This document shows, piece by piece, positions 11,481 through 23,618 of a stretch of 64,000 nucleotides of DNA; the first letter of the stretch is position 1, and each line of letters opens with the position of its first letter. The notes below the pieces were generated by a model. It was not told where the DNA came from, did no database searches, and saw nothing but the letters and a program-made list of their open reading frames with translations. Origin of the DNA: Callipepla californica brunnescens (taxonomy: Eukaryota; Chordata; Aves; Galliformes; Odontophoridae); contig JALIRH010000007.1 of the NCBI GenBank assembly GCA_023055505.1, positions 15,730,273 through 15,794,272 on the forward strand, read 5' to 3'. Made by a program: the position numbers and the translations under genes.

Positions 11481-12348
11481 GTAAGTTTATTTTACATTTC
11501 ATTTTTCATGTTCAACAATCTAGTCTAATGTTGTCCTTAAGACATCTATCATGATATATTGACATAGCTGTCAGAGTTCTGTAATGGCAGAAATCACCAA
11601 TTACTGCAGAATACTGCAATAACAATAGTAATTTGAGGGTTTATTTCTCTTTAATTCCAATGGAAACCATCTGAATGTGAATTTTACACATTTTCTTGTG
11701 ATCCACTATGTCTTCTGGGATCCACAGAGTTTTTGTGAGGTGTGAGCATCTGAACGTAACACAAGGAGGTGTTAACAGAAAGCTAAGAATGATACTGAAT
11801 ATTGGGATGTACATAATAAGTAGAAAATAATCTGCTAATGACCATTGGATACAGAGTATGTTGAAAGAGGGATAGTAGGGAAGCTTGTTACTGTAGGAAT
11901 TCTGGTACAAAGATACAATGTACCTTGATAATGAAAGATGCTTCTGCCCAGAAAGATGATGACAGAACAGATTTTCCTCTGATCGTAGATACCACTACAA
12001 TGCTGAAAGTATCTGCTTTGCTTTGCTCTTTGCCCAAAACTCAAGCTGACAAGCTTGGTAGCAGCTTCAAGGCCATTGTGTCTATCAGATTAGAACTTTA
12101 TAGCACATCCTCTGCTAAAAATGTGAGGGAACCATAAAATACATTAATAAGAATTAACATTGTATTGTAAAAACTGTATTATTTCATATTTAGTTAACCA
12201 AGAATTCCAGTGTACATTTATTCTAAGATAAGCCCAAACAGAAGCCATGACTAGTATGATGCCATGTTAATTATATAATTAAGAAATGAGTAATTTTGAG
12301 CTCTGAACCTCACTTTTTTTTTTCTTTTTTTTTTTTTTTTACTCCTAG
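11481..12348 (+). other. MYOM2 intron with very T-rich acceptor tract
   Basis: 868-nt phase-1 intron. Its acceptor is preceded by T10-C-T16 at 12314-12340, then ACTCCTAG. Chance ORFs on both strands at 11641-12137 show no family resemblance. Confidence 0.85.
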
Positions 12349-12404
12349 ACCGTGGTAAAGTCATTGGTGGTTTGCCTGATGTTGTTACTATAATGGATGG
12401 GAAG
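12349..12404 (+). CDS. MYOM2: MYOM2 coding exon 8 of 9: start of last Ig domain My13
   Basis: 56 nt, phase 1 in, phase 0 out, encoding NRGKVIGGLPDVVTIMDGK, the A and A' strands of the last Ig domain. The acceptor is TTACTCCTAG and the donor GAAG|GTAAGG. Confidence 0.92.
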
Positions 12405-15400
12405 GTAAGGACAGTTTTTGTCAGTGAATCACTCTGGTGGAATTTCACACTGTTGAAGTGTTTTATTCAATGGGGAGAGGGAAGGAATACAGATGATTTT
12501 TGCAAAATTTGAGAGGAAAAGAAGTAGTCGCTTAATTGAGTTGTAAGTGAGCATGGGTACCATGAGCTGGCTACACAGTTAAGGGAAGCACAGCCTAGTT
12601 CCTATCTCATGCAGGCAAGGTCAGCCATGAGAGGTGATGGTCTTTTGTCCAGATTAAGTGGAGAATGAATTAATTGCAGACTAAAATCTGGGCTGGGTCT
12701 CAGTTCTGTATACTGAGCAGAGTAGTTCAAGGGGAGAAATCACTCTTGCCCTGTAGGAGAAACTAAAGAGGCAAGAGGAGACAGCCAGTCTGACACCCGA
12801 TGAAACACAGGAGGTACTTGGAAATGATTGTTCATACAGTATAAGAACTAAGGAATTAAATAGTAGCTCAAATTAAAAGGAAGTATTTTTTCAAGAGATT
12901 CATAATTTAATTGTCCCTTAATACTTTAGACCAAAATAGGTTTGGGTCCAAAAAAAGAAAATGGCAATGGTATGAAGAGAAATCCAGCAATGGCTATTAA
13001 ACACAGTCATTTCAATACAGCTCATACTAATAACCGGTTTGTAATCCACCAAATTGAGGAAAGAAGGAATATGTACTGGAAACAGGATCACAGCATTCAT
13101 TCGCATTTTTGTACACTTTTTTATGTGGTTGCATTTAACCTCTAGAAGAGCTGGGACTTTTTTCCAACTGGCTGTAGTAGATCAGCTTGTGAGCCAGTGT
13201 GACTCATACTATCTGCAGTTTCTTAACAGCATTTTGAAGGGGGTATTTAAGTGTATCATGTGATGTATATCTTCAGAGACTACAGCCATGTTACCATATG
13301 TGAAAACTGTCCTTCTCCTGGTCAGAGAAAGGGTAACATATAGCTCTTCCAGATTTTACTGTACATGGCCATTTCTAGATATTCAGATGAAGTCTTTTTA
13401 GAAGTGGTGAATCAAAGAGGCCTTGCAGTAGATGCTGAAAGCTGCTCAACTTTGGGCCAAATCAAGATGATTTATTCTTGGACCATTCCTTCCTTTATGG
13501 TGCCTTCTCACTGTAGTAGACAAAGGCACTTCATGGCAAGAAAGCCAATTTCTTGGGAAGTTCAGTATTATCCACTTGATGACCAACATCTTAAGTGTCT
13601 GTTGGGAAAGAGCCGGGAGAAGTCAAAATGACTGCATGCTGACAATAGCTGCCGTTTCCTCATGCAAAATCATGCCCTAAAGCCCATGTCCTTAAATTAA
13701 GGAAATGCTACATTAAAATTTTCCAGAAGTTAGAAGGGTTCAAGGAGGCTTAACCATGTGAGGATTAAATAACTGAATAGCCAAAGGGAGAACCTCTGAT
13801 TCCTAAAATCAAGGAAAACAAAACATACCAGAAAGAACTGTAAGTTTAAGATTACTTGTAAATTATATATGAACAGATACCATGCAAAATTCATGTAAGT
13901 ACAAGTGAGAAGGAGCTTTACAAAAAGTAGAAAACAAAACGAAGACACGAAAAAGAATGGGGAGGATTTCTCATGCAATGGAATGGTATATCTATGCAAA
14001 TATGTGAACACAAGACAAAGCTTTACTAGCTCCTTAAGAAGGTATAAATGATTTTAGGCCACATCTATAATTTAACAAATTAGAACAGGCCCAAATGATC
14101 TAAAATGAGTGTAGAATATATCTGCTCTCTGGCAAGCTTTTAATATTAACATATTAAAACTTGATTAATTATTATGAATGAATTATTAATTCCTCTTAAA
14201 TGAGGTCATTATTGAGGGTAATAGTCAAGCAATGTAGCTCAAGTTATGGTAAGGATAGTGAGATTTAAACTTTCTATTTTCTACCAGAATTAGTTTGATT
14301 TCCAAAAATTTATTTTCATGTTTACATCATTAATCTTTCAAATATTTTATATTAAAGTTTGTTCTTATAGGTTATTAGTTAACTTTGCATCCTACATGAT
14401 ATCATTTCCGTAAGGGTACTTGCATATGTAGGTAGTCATTAGGTTGTACCCAGTGCACATAAATCATTCTTCAACTGTCCCCTCTGATTTAGGAGGCACA
14501 TCATATGCAAAACTGCTTCTATTTGTGTATGTATGGCACTTCCAAACACTTAAAATTTGTCTGTTCTTTCCTTCCTTCCCCTTCCCCCTCCCCTTCCCCT
14601 TCCCCTTCCCCTTCCCCTTCCCCTTCCCCTTCCCCTTCCCCTTCCCCTTCCCCTTCCCCTTCCCCTTCCCCTTCCCCTTCCCCTTCCCCTTCCCTTCCCT
14701 TCCCTTTCCTTTTTTCTTTTTTTCTCCCTGTGTTATATCTATTTGTTCATTGCAATTCAGAAAATTAGTGAAAAATTATGCATGAGGATGGACTTTCTCT
14801 GCTACATGTAGTTCAGGATATGTAGATCTTGAAGAATAATTCTGAGAGGTTGGGCATTCTGGTAGAAATTATTTAATTATTTTTTTTTAACTCAGTGGCA
14901 CAATTTTCATGTTGATGTAAATTACATTGACAAGAAATTTGTGAGAATAAAATTCAGTAGAAAATGGACTAAGTAGGCAGTAACCAGTGCAGCTTCTCAA
15001 ATCATTATTTAATGTATTCTGCCATAATTACCTAAATACATAAAATTTGCACACAGATGCAGTGATGAAAATAGGGTTTAAAAAGTAATCCATATGGATT
15101 TGGAGTAAAAACAATCGAAATTCTGTGGGCTTCTTCAGTCTTAGTTCAGTTCTGAGAAAATACCTGAATTGTCAGGATGGCCTACGAGGTCATTTCAGCT
15201 ATTCTCTTAACATGCACGCAACACTTTCACAACCTGTATGAATTATTTAGTCTTCATAAAATATTTCCACTTTACAAGTCAGCAGCATTTGTAATGAACA
15301 TCTGATGATTCATGTTATGTACTATTTTTTACGTGATTTTTTTTTAATATAATCTGAAGTAATAACCTCAAGAGGCCTAGTCTGAAAAGGATTTGCTCAG

Positions 15401-15764
15401 TTCTCCTCCCTGCTGTGTACAGGGAATCTTCAAGGATGTTTTTAAACCTATCATTGCCTGAATATCATGTCAGATTAATGGGTTGCCAGGAGTCTCCTGC
15501 AGGCAGGACTGCATTGACAGTCCTACTTAGTGTATTCAGATTCTTACCCTGGGGCTATTACTGCATCACAGTCACTGGTAATACGATGGAAAGTCTCAGT
15601 GGAAGAGAAAAATATAGAAACTCTACTTTTCAGTCCTCAAGAACATGCTACCTGTCTTACTTTAATTTACTAGGAATAAGAAGTGCCTGAAAGTAATATT
15701 GAAAATATTCTATTTAAACAAACCTGACTAATCCTTAAAAATATTTCTTTTTTAACTCCCTTAG
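12405..15764 (+). other. MYOM2 last intron
   Basis: 3360-nt phase-0 intron, the longest complete one in the window. It contains the (TTCCCC)n polypyrimidine tract at 14564-14729. No transposable element was recognised. Several chance ORFs (12942-13263, 13365-13631, 15415-15690) have no recognisable products. The acceptor is TTTTTTAACTCCCTTAG. Confidence 0.85.
14564..14729. repeat. (TTCCCC)n microsatellite in a 166-nt pure polypyrimidine tract
   Basis: No purine occurs on the + strand from 14564 to 14729. The core 14594-14689 is sixteen perfect TTCCCC units, flanked by imperfect C/T units (TTCCCCC, TCCCC, TTCCC, CTTTTT). The three overlapping PFPFPF, PSPSPS and LPLPLP reading frames across it are repeat translations, not genes. 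Confidence 0.97.
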
Positions 15765-16079
15765 ACTCTGAATCTGACCTGTACTGTGTTTGGAAACCCT
15801 GATCCAGAAGTGGTTTGGTTCAAGAATGACAAGACACTTGAGCTTAACGAGCACTATTTGGTTTCACTGGAACAAGGAAAATATGCCAGTTTGACAATCA
15901 AGGGAGTGACTTCAGAAGATTCAGGCAAATATAGCATTCATGTCAAGAACAAATATGGTGGGGAAACAGTGGATGTCACTGTAAGTGTATACAGACATGG
16001 TGAAAAAATACCTGAAGTTAACCAAAGTCAGCTTGCAAAACCTAGACTGATACCACCATCAGAAACTAGTTCTACCTAG
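15765..16079 (+). CDS. MYOM2: MYOM2 terminal coding exon 9 of 9: Ig domain My13 and C-terminal tail
   Basis: 315 nt with stop TAG at 16077-16079, entering in phase 0. It encodes TLNLTCTVFGNPDPEVVWF..., with B-strand Cys, C-strand Trp, YASLTIKGV in strand E, the S-E-D-S-G-K-Y Tyr corner, and strand G ETVDVTVSVY. A tail of about 27 residues follows, beginning RHGEKIPEV and rich in Pro and Ser. In myomesins the last Ig domain mediates antiparallel dimerisation; that role is family knowledge and not visible here. This is the most conserved-looking exon and the best paralogue marker. Confidence 0.95.
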   Translation, partial: TLNLTCTVFGNPDPEVVWFKNDKTLELNEHYLVSLEQGKYASLTIKGVTSEDSGKYSIHVKNKYGGETVDVTVSVYRHGEKIPEVNQSQLAKPRLIPPSETSST

Positions 16080-16666
16080 AACCTGAGGGCAAGACAAAAT
16101 CCTATAAGTAAAGCTTGTAACTATGATGAACAAAAACTGTACTTGAGCTGTACCTAAGGTATTCCCATTCATAACTAATTGGTAGGAAAACTGGGCTTTT
16201 AGAAGTTTGCTTTAGATTGGTAGCTGTGCTACAGCGCTGTACACATGTGCACTGAAATCATTATGACTACATGTACTAGGGTAGTACTTCCAAATAGCAA
16301 GAAGCCAAAACCTGCCAGAAGTTTCTATGGGCAATAGCAGATTGCATAAACTTACAGTAAACCTCCATTTCCACACCTCCAACAAAACCCACTGAGCACT
16401 CTCTTGAGAACATTGAGAACAAATGTTTCATCAATGAAGGTAGTGAACTGTAGTTACATGCTCAGAAATGATTCCTGCTCTGTTACACACACAGTCCCTT
16501 TGGCTTTGAAGCCTCTGATTGCATAAGTTTAGTGGATAGTCTCTATTTAGTAATTACATCGTTATTTTATAGTGTGAATTTTTCTTCAGTAGTTTTACAG
16601 ATGTTTACTGTTTGCTCATTGAAGCATAGGTTACATGGTTGTATTTTGTTTTTCTTGCATTGTGCT

Positions 16667-16672
16667 AATAAA
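16667..16672 (+). terminator. proximal polyadenylation signal AATAAA
   Basis: Canonical hexamer 588 nt after the MYOM2 stop, in the context GCTAATAAAACTTTG. Confidence 0.6.
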
Positions 16673-16802
16673 ACTTTGAAAGTCACCTTTGCTACTCACT
16701 GCTCCAAATCACACCTAACTAGTTTTGTTTACTCTCTTTCGTTGTTTAATTATTGCTTATTGCACAATTTCACAGCTGGTAGCATGCAGACAATCAACTT
16801 TC

Positions 16803-16808
16803 AATAAA
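16803..16808 (+). terminator. distal polyadenylation signal AATAAA
   Basis: Canonical hexamer 724 nt after the MYOM2 stop, followed within about 35 nt by a GT-containing stretch (CAGTCACTGGGTGG). Which of the two signals is used cannot be told from sequence. Confidence 0.6.
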
Positions 16809-16830
16809 TGCAAATTATGGTTAATCACAG

Positions 16831-19365
16831 TCACTGGGTGGCACTTATGATATTAATTTCACTCTTTATAATACAGTCCAAAATGCAAGATCAAACTGGT
16901 ATCAAAAGACATGTATATAACTCAGTCACTTAGGATAATTACCTCTTTGATTCTCCTCTATCCAAAATGAACTCTTCCATGGGTGGTTTAATGTTCTGCT
17001 AAGCTAACATTTAAATGTGTTTATAATATATTTATATATATGAATGTCTTCAGCAAGACTAGTCATATTTTTCATACAATATATGACTGCAGTACTGTGT
17101 TTGGTTGTTTTTGTTGTTGTTGTTTTTTTGTTTTGTTTTGTTTTTAGTTCAGGTTCTCTATTTCAAGAAAAAATCATATCCCTACTTAGATGAGCCTTTG
17201 TTACTTGCTAAACAGCTTCCAACATAGAGTTTAATGGTGAGTAATGGTGGTGATATGAACACCGTGGATACAGCCCTCCTCCTCACAGTCTCTAGGATAA
17301 AGGAACATTGTGGGAGGCAAAGGTGACTGGATGAGCTGTGGTCTATAGAAAAAATGCTGCAAAATCTTCACCAGGGAAGCTGGTTATGAAGGTGCTTGGT
17401 ACAAGTGTCAGGAAAGTAAGTTGTGTTTGGGGGGGTTGTGGCTGAAAGCCATAGCTCAGGTCTGAAATTATGGAAAAAATATTTATCCTTGTTTTGTTTT
17501 TGTTTGTTTAACCAACAGTAAATATATATATGCGTATCTACATATATATACATATGCATTCTAATCCAGGTGACTTAGAACTCCCTTTTTTTTTTTTTTT
17601 GGCTGGAAAAGAAATAACTTGATTCACAGTTATTTTATTTAGTGACAGATTGAAAAGCAGAGGATGTGAGAAGACAATTTATAAACTGCCAAATATCATA
17701 GGTTACTAATCCAGAAGACAGAAGAACAACATTACAACACTTAGTTGTTCCCCTTTTGCCTCTTCTTAATCCATGGGGATTTTGAATCTAAATCTCTGAC
17801 CATCAAAGGTTGTGCACTAATCCCCAGTCTTCTCTGTATTTTGTATTTGTATTTGGAGTGCTGCTTCTCCCAGTCATTCATACTTTTTCCCTTTGTGTGA
17901 CTAAGTAAATAGACACTGGAAAGACCTATAAGTCCTACCTCTCATGTGAGCATGTTAAATGCAAGACATGTAAGGTTTTCTCCATTTCAGCTATTTCAAC
18001 TTACTTTCCAGTACTGAAGAAGTATATGAGAGTCTGCTGACTGCAAACTACATAAGAATCTGACTGTTTGAACATGAAATTTTTGATAATAGATTAATTG
18101 TGCTTTAAAATTGCTCAAGGGCAAGCCTGTTTTGCAATTCACTATCATCTGTAAGAATTTATGAAGAAAACAACAGGCAAGGTCTATAAAGGAAATAGTC
18201 TTTAAACACACTTTATTAAAGGTTAATTTGTTTTGAAATAAGTTTTTTCAAAGAGCCTATGAAAGGTGATGTTACATATAAATACAGAATTCAGTCAAGC
18301 ATTGCATTAGACATTGATAAAAAACGCTTTTTTAGGGAGTGAAAAAATTTATGTGGTCATGGAACCAAGATACCTAGTCATTGAATGCAAGTAACTGATA
18401 AAGTTCAGCACTCAAGAACATGACACTACCATAAAATAGTTTAATTAGGAGGTTTTTGCACAAAGCAAAGTAATGATTTATCCTCAAAGTATATAACAAA
18501 GTAAGAAAATGTTATTTCTATGGATCTACTATCACAAGAATTTCATCAAATCCTTCAATTACATAACTCATTTTTTCTTCTTCTCTATTCTAATTTAGTC
18601 TTTAAGGCCTTTAAGGTTTCCCAAATCTTGCTAAGGCAGGCTCATAAAGCAGCAGAGTCAGTCTCTGTAGCACACAAAGTGAGTATCAGCAAGAATTTAA
18701 TATTTTTCTTATCTCCTTCTACAGTACACAGGTTAATTTTAGCTGAGACTATCAAATTACTGCATGTTATGGCAGCTTTTCAGAGGTATCCTTGGGCACA
18801 GGAGACAAGGTTAGCCTCATCTCGGTTATACCTTTAGCTGGCCTTCTTAGTTAAGCAAGCTTCACTTATTTCCTTTCAGGCAAAAAGAAATAATTTATTA
18901 TGACAGTTAATCCTCTGCTGAAGTACAGAAATTATCATTCACAGGAACACGCATTCAGAAGGCTAAGGACTTCCAATAAACTCTCTCACATTTTTCAGTG
19001 TTCAGTGCAGCTTTGAGTCTCCTGTATACATTTAAAAATCTCGTTATCAGAGCTAGGAAATGAATCAGGTTAACTCTGTTTAAAAAGTGACTGTCTTTTC
19101 AGAGGGAGTGTGCATCTAGTTGCATCTAGGCTATGCAAGCCTGTGGCTATCCAAGGGACAAATAAGATGCTCTGGTAATTGTCAGGTGGAATGCACGATG
19201 AGGCACATTAGCATTTGCACACACTATTCAGAGATTTAGTCTAGTTAATAAACATTATGAAGGAAGAAAAGAAGAAAGTAAGAATTGCTTGAAAAGATCT
19301 GATGTCAATAAGCCTATCCCCATGGAGGTCAATGGAGATCTCATTTATACTGCACATGAATTAAG
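16831..19365. other. intergenic DNA
   Basis: AT-rich, with a T/G-rich (TTG, TTTTG) tract at about 17101-17147 and a TA-rich patch at 17520-17560. No gene or transposon recognised. Confidence 0.7.
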
Positions 19366-19672
19366 CCTATGGTTTCCTCACGAGGGGGGAACACGGAGGT
19401 AGTAATGACCTCTCTTTGATGACCAGTGATAGAACCCAAGGGAATGGCATGAAGCTGTGACAGGGGAGGGTCAGATGGGCTACCAGGAAAAGGTTCTTAG
19501 CCAGAGGGTGGTCAGGCACTGGAACAGCCTCCTCAGGGCTGTGCTCACAGTAGCTCAAGTAGCATCTGGATAAAGCTGTTACACATATGGTCTGTTTTTT
19601 GGGTGGTACTGCGTGGAGCCAGGAGTTGGACTTGATACTTTCCAACTTGGAATATTCTATGATTCTATGATT
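19366..19672 (+). mobile_element. CR1 3'-end fragment
   Basis: Short 5'-truncated copy. It has the conserved CR1 3' UTR block around GGTGGTCAGGCACTGGAACA, then GGAGTTGGACTTGATACTTTCC, and the tail ATTCTATGATTCTATGA at its end. Confidence 0.93.
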
Positions 19673-22600
19673 TTTACAAATTCAAGGCCTCTATTTCTCT
19701 TATCATAAAAGAAAAATTCTATGAGAATGATTTTCTGTCACACTGGTAAATTTTGTGTTGTTTGAGTTTCATGTTGTGCTTTTCTAGGAGTGCTAGCATG
19801 GAACAAAGCTTCTTTGTCAGAGGAGGCAGATAAAACGTCACCCAGTTGAGCTGACAGGCCCAATGCAATGGCTGTGTCTGTCATGTTGGCAGTCTGCTAC
19901 AATGCTGGCAAGGCTGCACTTCTTTTGAGCACCGGCTTCTTTTGAATCAGCTTTGATATGATACTATTTATTTGATGAAAACAAGTTCCATGAAAAGTTT
20001 CCCTAAGGCCAATTTGCAGGTGTTTTCCATGAGGAAAAGTTATTTTTATGTGACAGTATTAGCCTCCAGTATAAACCTTCATCCAGTCCATGAGATTCAC
20101 TTGCATCCCACAGCTTAAAAAGTTATGTATACTACATTAATCTTCTCTTGTATGGAAACAAAAGTTCAGTGATAATAGTACCCTAAGTGGTGTTAATGCA
20201 CAGACAGTTTTTTAAAGAAACTTTTGAAATATAACAAAGCACTTCAGCAGTGTTTAGTAGAATTAAAAAATCAAACCTCTAGATGGCACCAGAAGAACAA
20301 GATAGAAATGAACAACCCTAAAAAAATTCGGCCAGCTATAGCATATCCATCTTTTTGATGCAAACACATCACTTAGGGAATGGAAGATTATTAAAAGCAT
20401 TACACTTATGCCAGTGACAAGGACAGGTCCAGCAAATGACTGTTTCCCGGAAATAGCAGGTGATTTTGCAAGCAATAATGCTGCCTGTTAATCTTTGCAT
20501 CATGCACATTAAAAGGTTAAGTATGCTTCTGTAAAATATCACAAATCATATTACAGCAAGTTTCTCCTTAGGATGTGATAATTCTAACCACAGCACATTG
20601 ACTATATTTACAAGATTCAGGCTCTAGAGCTAAAACTCTCAGACTCATCAGTCTCCACTGTTCCTGATATTGTTAGACCCTACAATTTTGGTTCAGTCCT
20701 TATAGAGGGATGATTCCATTTGAAATTAACAGAAGGTCTAGGAGAAAAAGCTCTCAAGGTCCAGCTCCCAGCACTGCCACTGCAAGACTCAGTGATGCCA
20801 AGGCCTGTAAGAAACTATCAGTAGCCTTCTGTATTAATATTTCATTCCTCATTGGAATGTGCAGTAACAGTACTGGCTTTGTCCTTGGGTATTAGCTCAA
20901 GGTTTATCAGACTGTTATGTTTTAAAAATAGCTCACTTGACCTCACATCATATCCATTATGAGTATTTGAACTTTGTGCGGTAACATTAAAGAACTGTTA
21001 AATTGTAATAAACTTGTCTAATTTTTTAAGTCAATGTAACTTCATTTTCTGTTATTGTTACTCTATTTTACATTATATTGTACATATGAGAGCCTGATAG
21101 CAAAAATACAACCCACTGCAGTTGGCTGTGTTATGGTTAATAGCTGCAGTGGAAACCTTTCCCTTAGTATCCTCAACTATCCAGGAGGATTATCCCATGA
21201 TTTCAGTTGGTGCCAGTGTCTTCAAGAGGGAATTTGCCCTCTTCTCTGGAAAGAGCTTCTGTTGGAAGCCATTATCCATCTGACGATGGTGGTGAACACA
21301 GCATGTAGAAGAGTGGCAGATGGAAAGATCTACAACTAGTGTTAAACACAGAGCTAATACAGATTTTTTACATATTAGGTCACGGTAAAAATGATGATCA
21401 AAGTTTTAGTCTGCTGACTTAGGGACCTCCACGGGACCATTTTGAATGAAGTGCACAAAAAGCCAATCTGACAATTGTAAATCAGCCCAAAGCCATTCCT
21501 CCTGATTGCAAGATAATGTGTGGAAAAGAACCCCACATAGTTGTGTGCCACTTTCGCTGTCTGGAAAAAAAATGCCTTCCATATATGAAAATGGCAATCA
21601 GCCTCCTGCATGGTGCTTAATGGGAGGTAAAACACAATATGACTCCCTGGCTGGCAGTGACGAGGCCACATGCAGATGTCTCCATCTGAGCTAATCACTG
21701 AAACCCCCTTCTTAAAAAATGGAGAGAAACAACTACTAGTAGGGCACAAGTCATGTCATTCTGAAGTAGGTGTCTCAAATAACTGAGATGAATTGTGTCT
21801 ACTATTTCAACTAACTGCAAATGGAGATTAGTGTAACCAGCTTTGATGAGAGACTTCTACATATTTGATGTTGGAATTTAGGTGTGATAAATTCTGTAGC
21901 ATGTTTCTTTAATTTAATTGGTTCTTTAGTTGAAGAATCTAGTTAAAGGGATGCTTCACAATAGTTGGAAGTTTTGTCATGTGTTTACAGGCTGGCTTCC
22001 TCCACCAGACTGTTGTGTCTCGCACTCTTTGCTCCCTCATCTGATATTCATGTTATCTTGAAATCTCTGTGTGTTTGCTGACATTCAGCTGCCACTTCAC
22101 CCCAATTCATCACCATCTCTCATGATTTGGCCCTTATCGAGATAATGTGCCAGGCTTTCCGTTCTTTTTAATATGTAGTTTTTGAGTGGCTGTACTATCA
22201 CTGTTAGTGTGCGACCTGTTTCTGCCTTTGCTCCTCTCAGTGCCATTGCTCTGTGGCAACATATCAGTACATATCAGTGGAGGCTGTAAGCATTTCATAG
22301 TCAACTAGTGCACTTCTGCCAAGCTCATAAGATGTGCCTTGTGCAGTTTCCCTGACATTCTGACCAGACACATCCTCTGGCTGGAGAAGCATGATTCCAT
22401 GGGGCTTATAGGCCAAACTTGTGCCAGTACACCTAAGGCAGCTAAGCAACTGACCAAAGCTCTGAATACTCTGGGACCTGGCTTTGACCTGGTATGCTCT
22501 TGTCTTCTAGTGGTCTCTAATTAGTTCCCAGTTATCTTTCTTTTCAACACTGTTACTCTCTGGACTTCCTGTTTACTTGATATGACCTGCATTTCTCTGT

Positions 22601-22744
22601 AATTTTGCTTGTGTTTTTTGGATACCGTTTTAATGGCAGCATCTTTATGAATTAATAAAACAGTGCTTGATTATCTAGTCCTTAGGCCTACCTCCAGTAC
22701 CCATTATAACCTTCCAGCATCCTGTAACACCTGCACGTAATCAA
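19673..22744. other. intergenic DNA
   Basis: Unique AT-rich sequence. ORFs up to 124 codons (21375-21749, minus) have no recognisable product and overlap open frames on the other strand. No element recognised. Confidence 0.7.
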
Positions 22745-23575
22745 ACAGGTAAGGAAAACAGACATGGCTGTGCAAGGACCTTTTGTTCAAACTGAGGTGT
22801 AAGAGGGAAACATACAGGCAGTGAAAGCAGGAATGTGGGGCTTGGGAAGAATATAAGGATGCCATTCAGACACTTAGGGATGGGATCAGGAAAGATGGGG
22901 CACAGTTGGAACTGAACCCAGCAAGGGATGTGGAAAATAACATGCAAAGTGTCTACAGGTACATTGGTCAGAAGAGACAAAGGAGAGTGTACTCCCTCTG
23001 GTAAATGAGAAGGGAGAACTGAGTTTGTTCTTTTCCTCAAATCATCACTGGCAATCTGGCTTCCCACATTTCCTGCATCCTTGAATTTCAGTGCTGGGAT
23101 GGGGAAATAAAATCCCTTCCACTGTATGCAGAGAGCAAGTTCAAGACCACCTGCTGAAACTTAACATATACAAGTCTATGGGGCAGGGAGACATGCATCC
23201 CAGGGTCCTGAAGGAACTGGCTGATGTTGTTTCCAAGCTGCTCTTTGTCATATTTGAAAAGTCATGGGCATCAGGCAAAGTTCTCAGTGACTGGTAAAAG
23301 GGAATCACTCCCATTTTTAAAATAGGAAGAAGGAAGACCTGGGGAACTACAGACTTGCAAGCCTCATTTCTGTGCCTGGGAAGATCACGCAGCAGATCCT
23401 CTTGGAAGGTATATTAAGACACATGCAAGAAAAGGAGGTAATCTTGGGACAACCAGCATGGCTTCAACAAGGCCAGATATTCCCTGAAAAATCTGTTGTC
23501 CTTCTATGATGGAATGATAACAGCAGAGGATGAAGGATCTTCCTGGACTTCTGCAAGGCCTTTGTCATGAATATA
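22745..23575 (+). mobile_element. CR1 LINE internal fragment (endonuclease-RT junction region), truncated at both ends
   Basis: The left part matches the CR1 segment GGGAAGAATATAAGGATGCC... with TACAGGTACATTGGTCAGAA. The right part encodes a degraded RT start, [20 protein letters not shown] (23183-23242), then GCTTCAACAAGGCC and a GGACTTCTGCAAGGCCTTTG block where it stops abruptly. No 3' UTR or octamer tail is present. It is older than the copy at 2352 judging by indels and stops. Confidence 0.88.
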
Positions 23576-23618
23576 GGGAGCTTAAAAAGAAACATCGATG
23601 GAAACTGACTTTTTATGT

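Larger units (their letters stand above)
1..16830 (+). other. MYOM2: MYOM2 (M-protein) gene, 3' portion; 5' part lies outside the window
   Basis: Nine exons with AG/GT boundaries join into one frame of 313 codons plus stop. The product cross-links thick filaments in the sarcomere M-band of striated muscle; in the family the C-terminal Ig domains, joined by alpha-helices, form an elastic dimerising filament. What is seen: three Ig folds with core Trp (FKW, VTW, VWF) and the Tyr-corner motif D-x-G-x-Y (DEGVY, DKGNY, DSGKY), separated by short acidic-hydrophobic linkers (YDDIILAL, FDDAITEF). The tail with HGEKIP after the last Ig points to MYOM2 rather than MYOM1 or MYOM3. That paralogue choice rests on my recollection of the family and not on an alignment. 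No promoter is in the window. The 5' boundary given is simply the window edge. Confidence 0.85.
16080..16830 (+). other. MYOM2: MYOM2 3' UTR (approximate end)
   Basis: AT-rich sequence after the stop with no other gene. The end is inferred from the second of two AATAAA hexamers (16667-16672 and 16803-16808), so the UTR would be about 600 or 750 nt. Confidence 0.65.

Noticed and set aside
11641..12137. ORFs on both strands in the intron between exons 7 and 8
   Set aside because: They do not connect in phase to the flanking exons and resemble nothing known to me.
14444..14811. Three overlapping ORFs of 84-113 codons with PF, PS and LP repeats
   Set aside because: They are the three forward translations of the TTCCCC microsatellite in a MYOM2 intron.
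21375..21749. 124-codon minus-strand ORF
   Set aside because: No recognisable motif, and overlapping + frames are also open. Composition is like the surrounding DNA.
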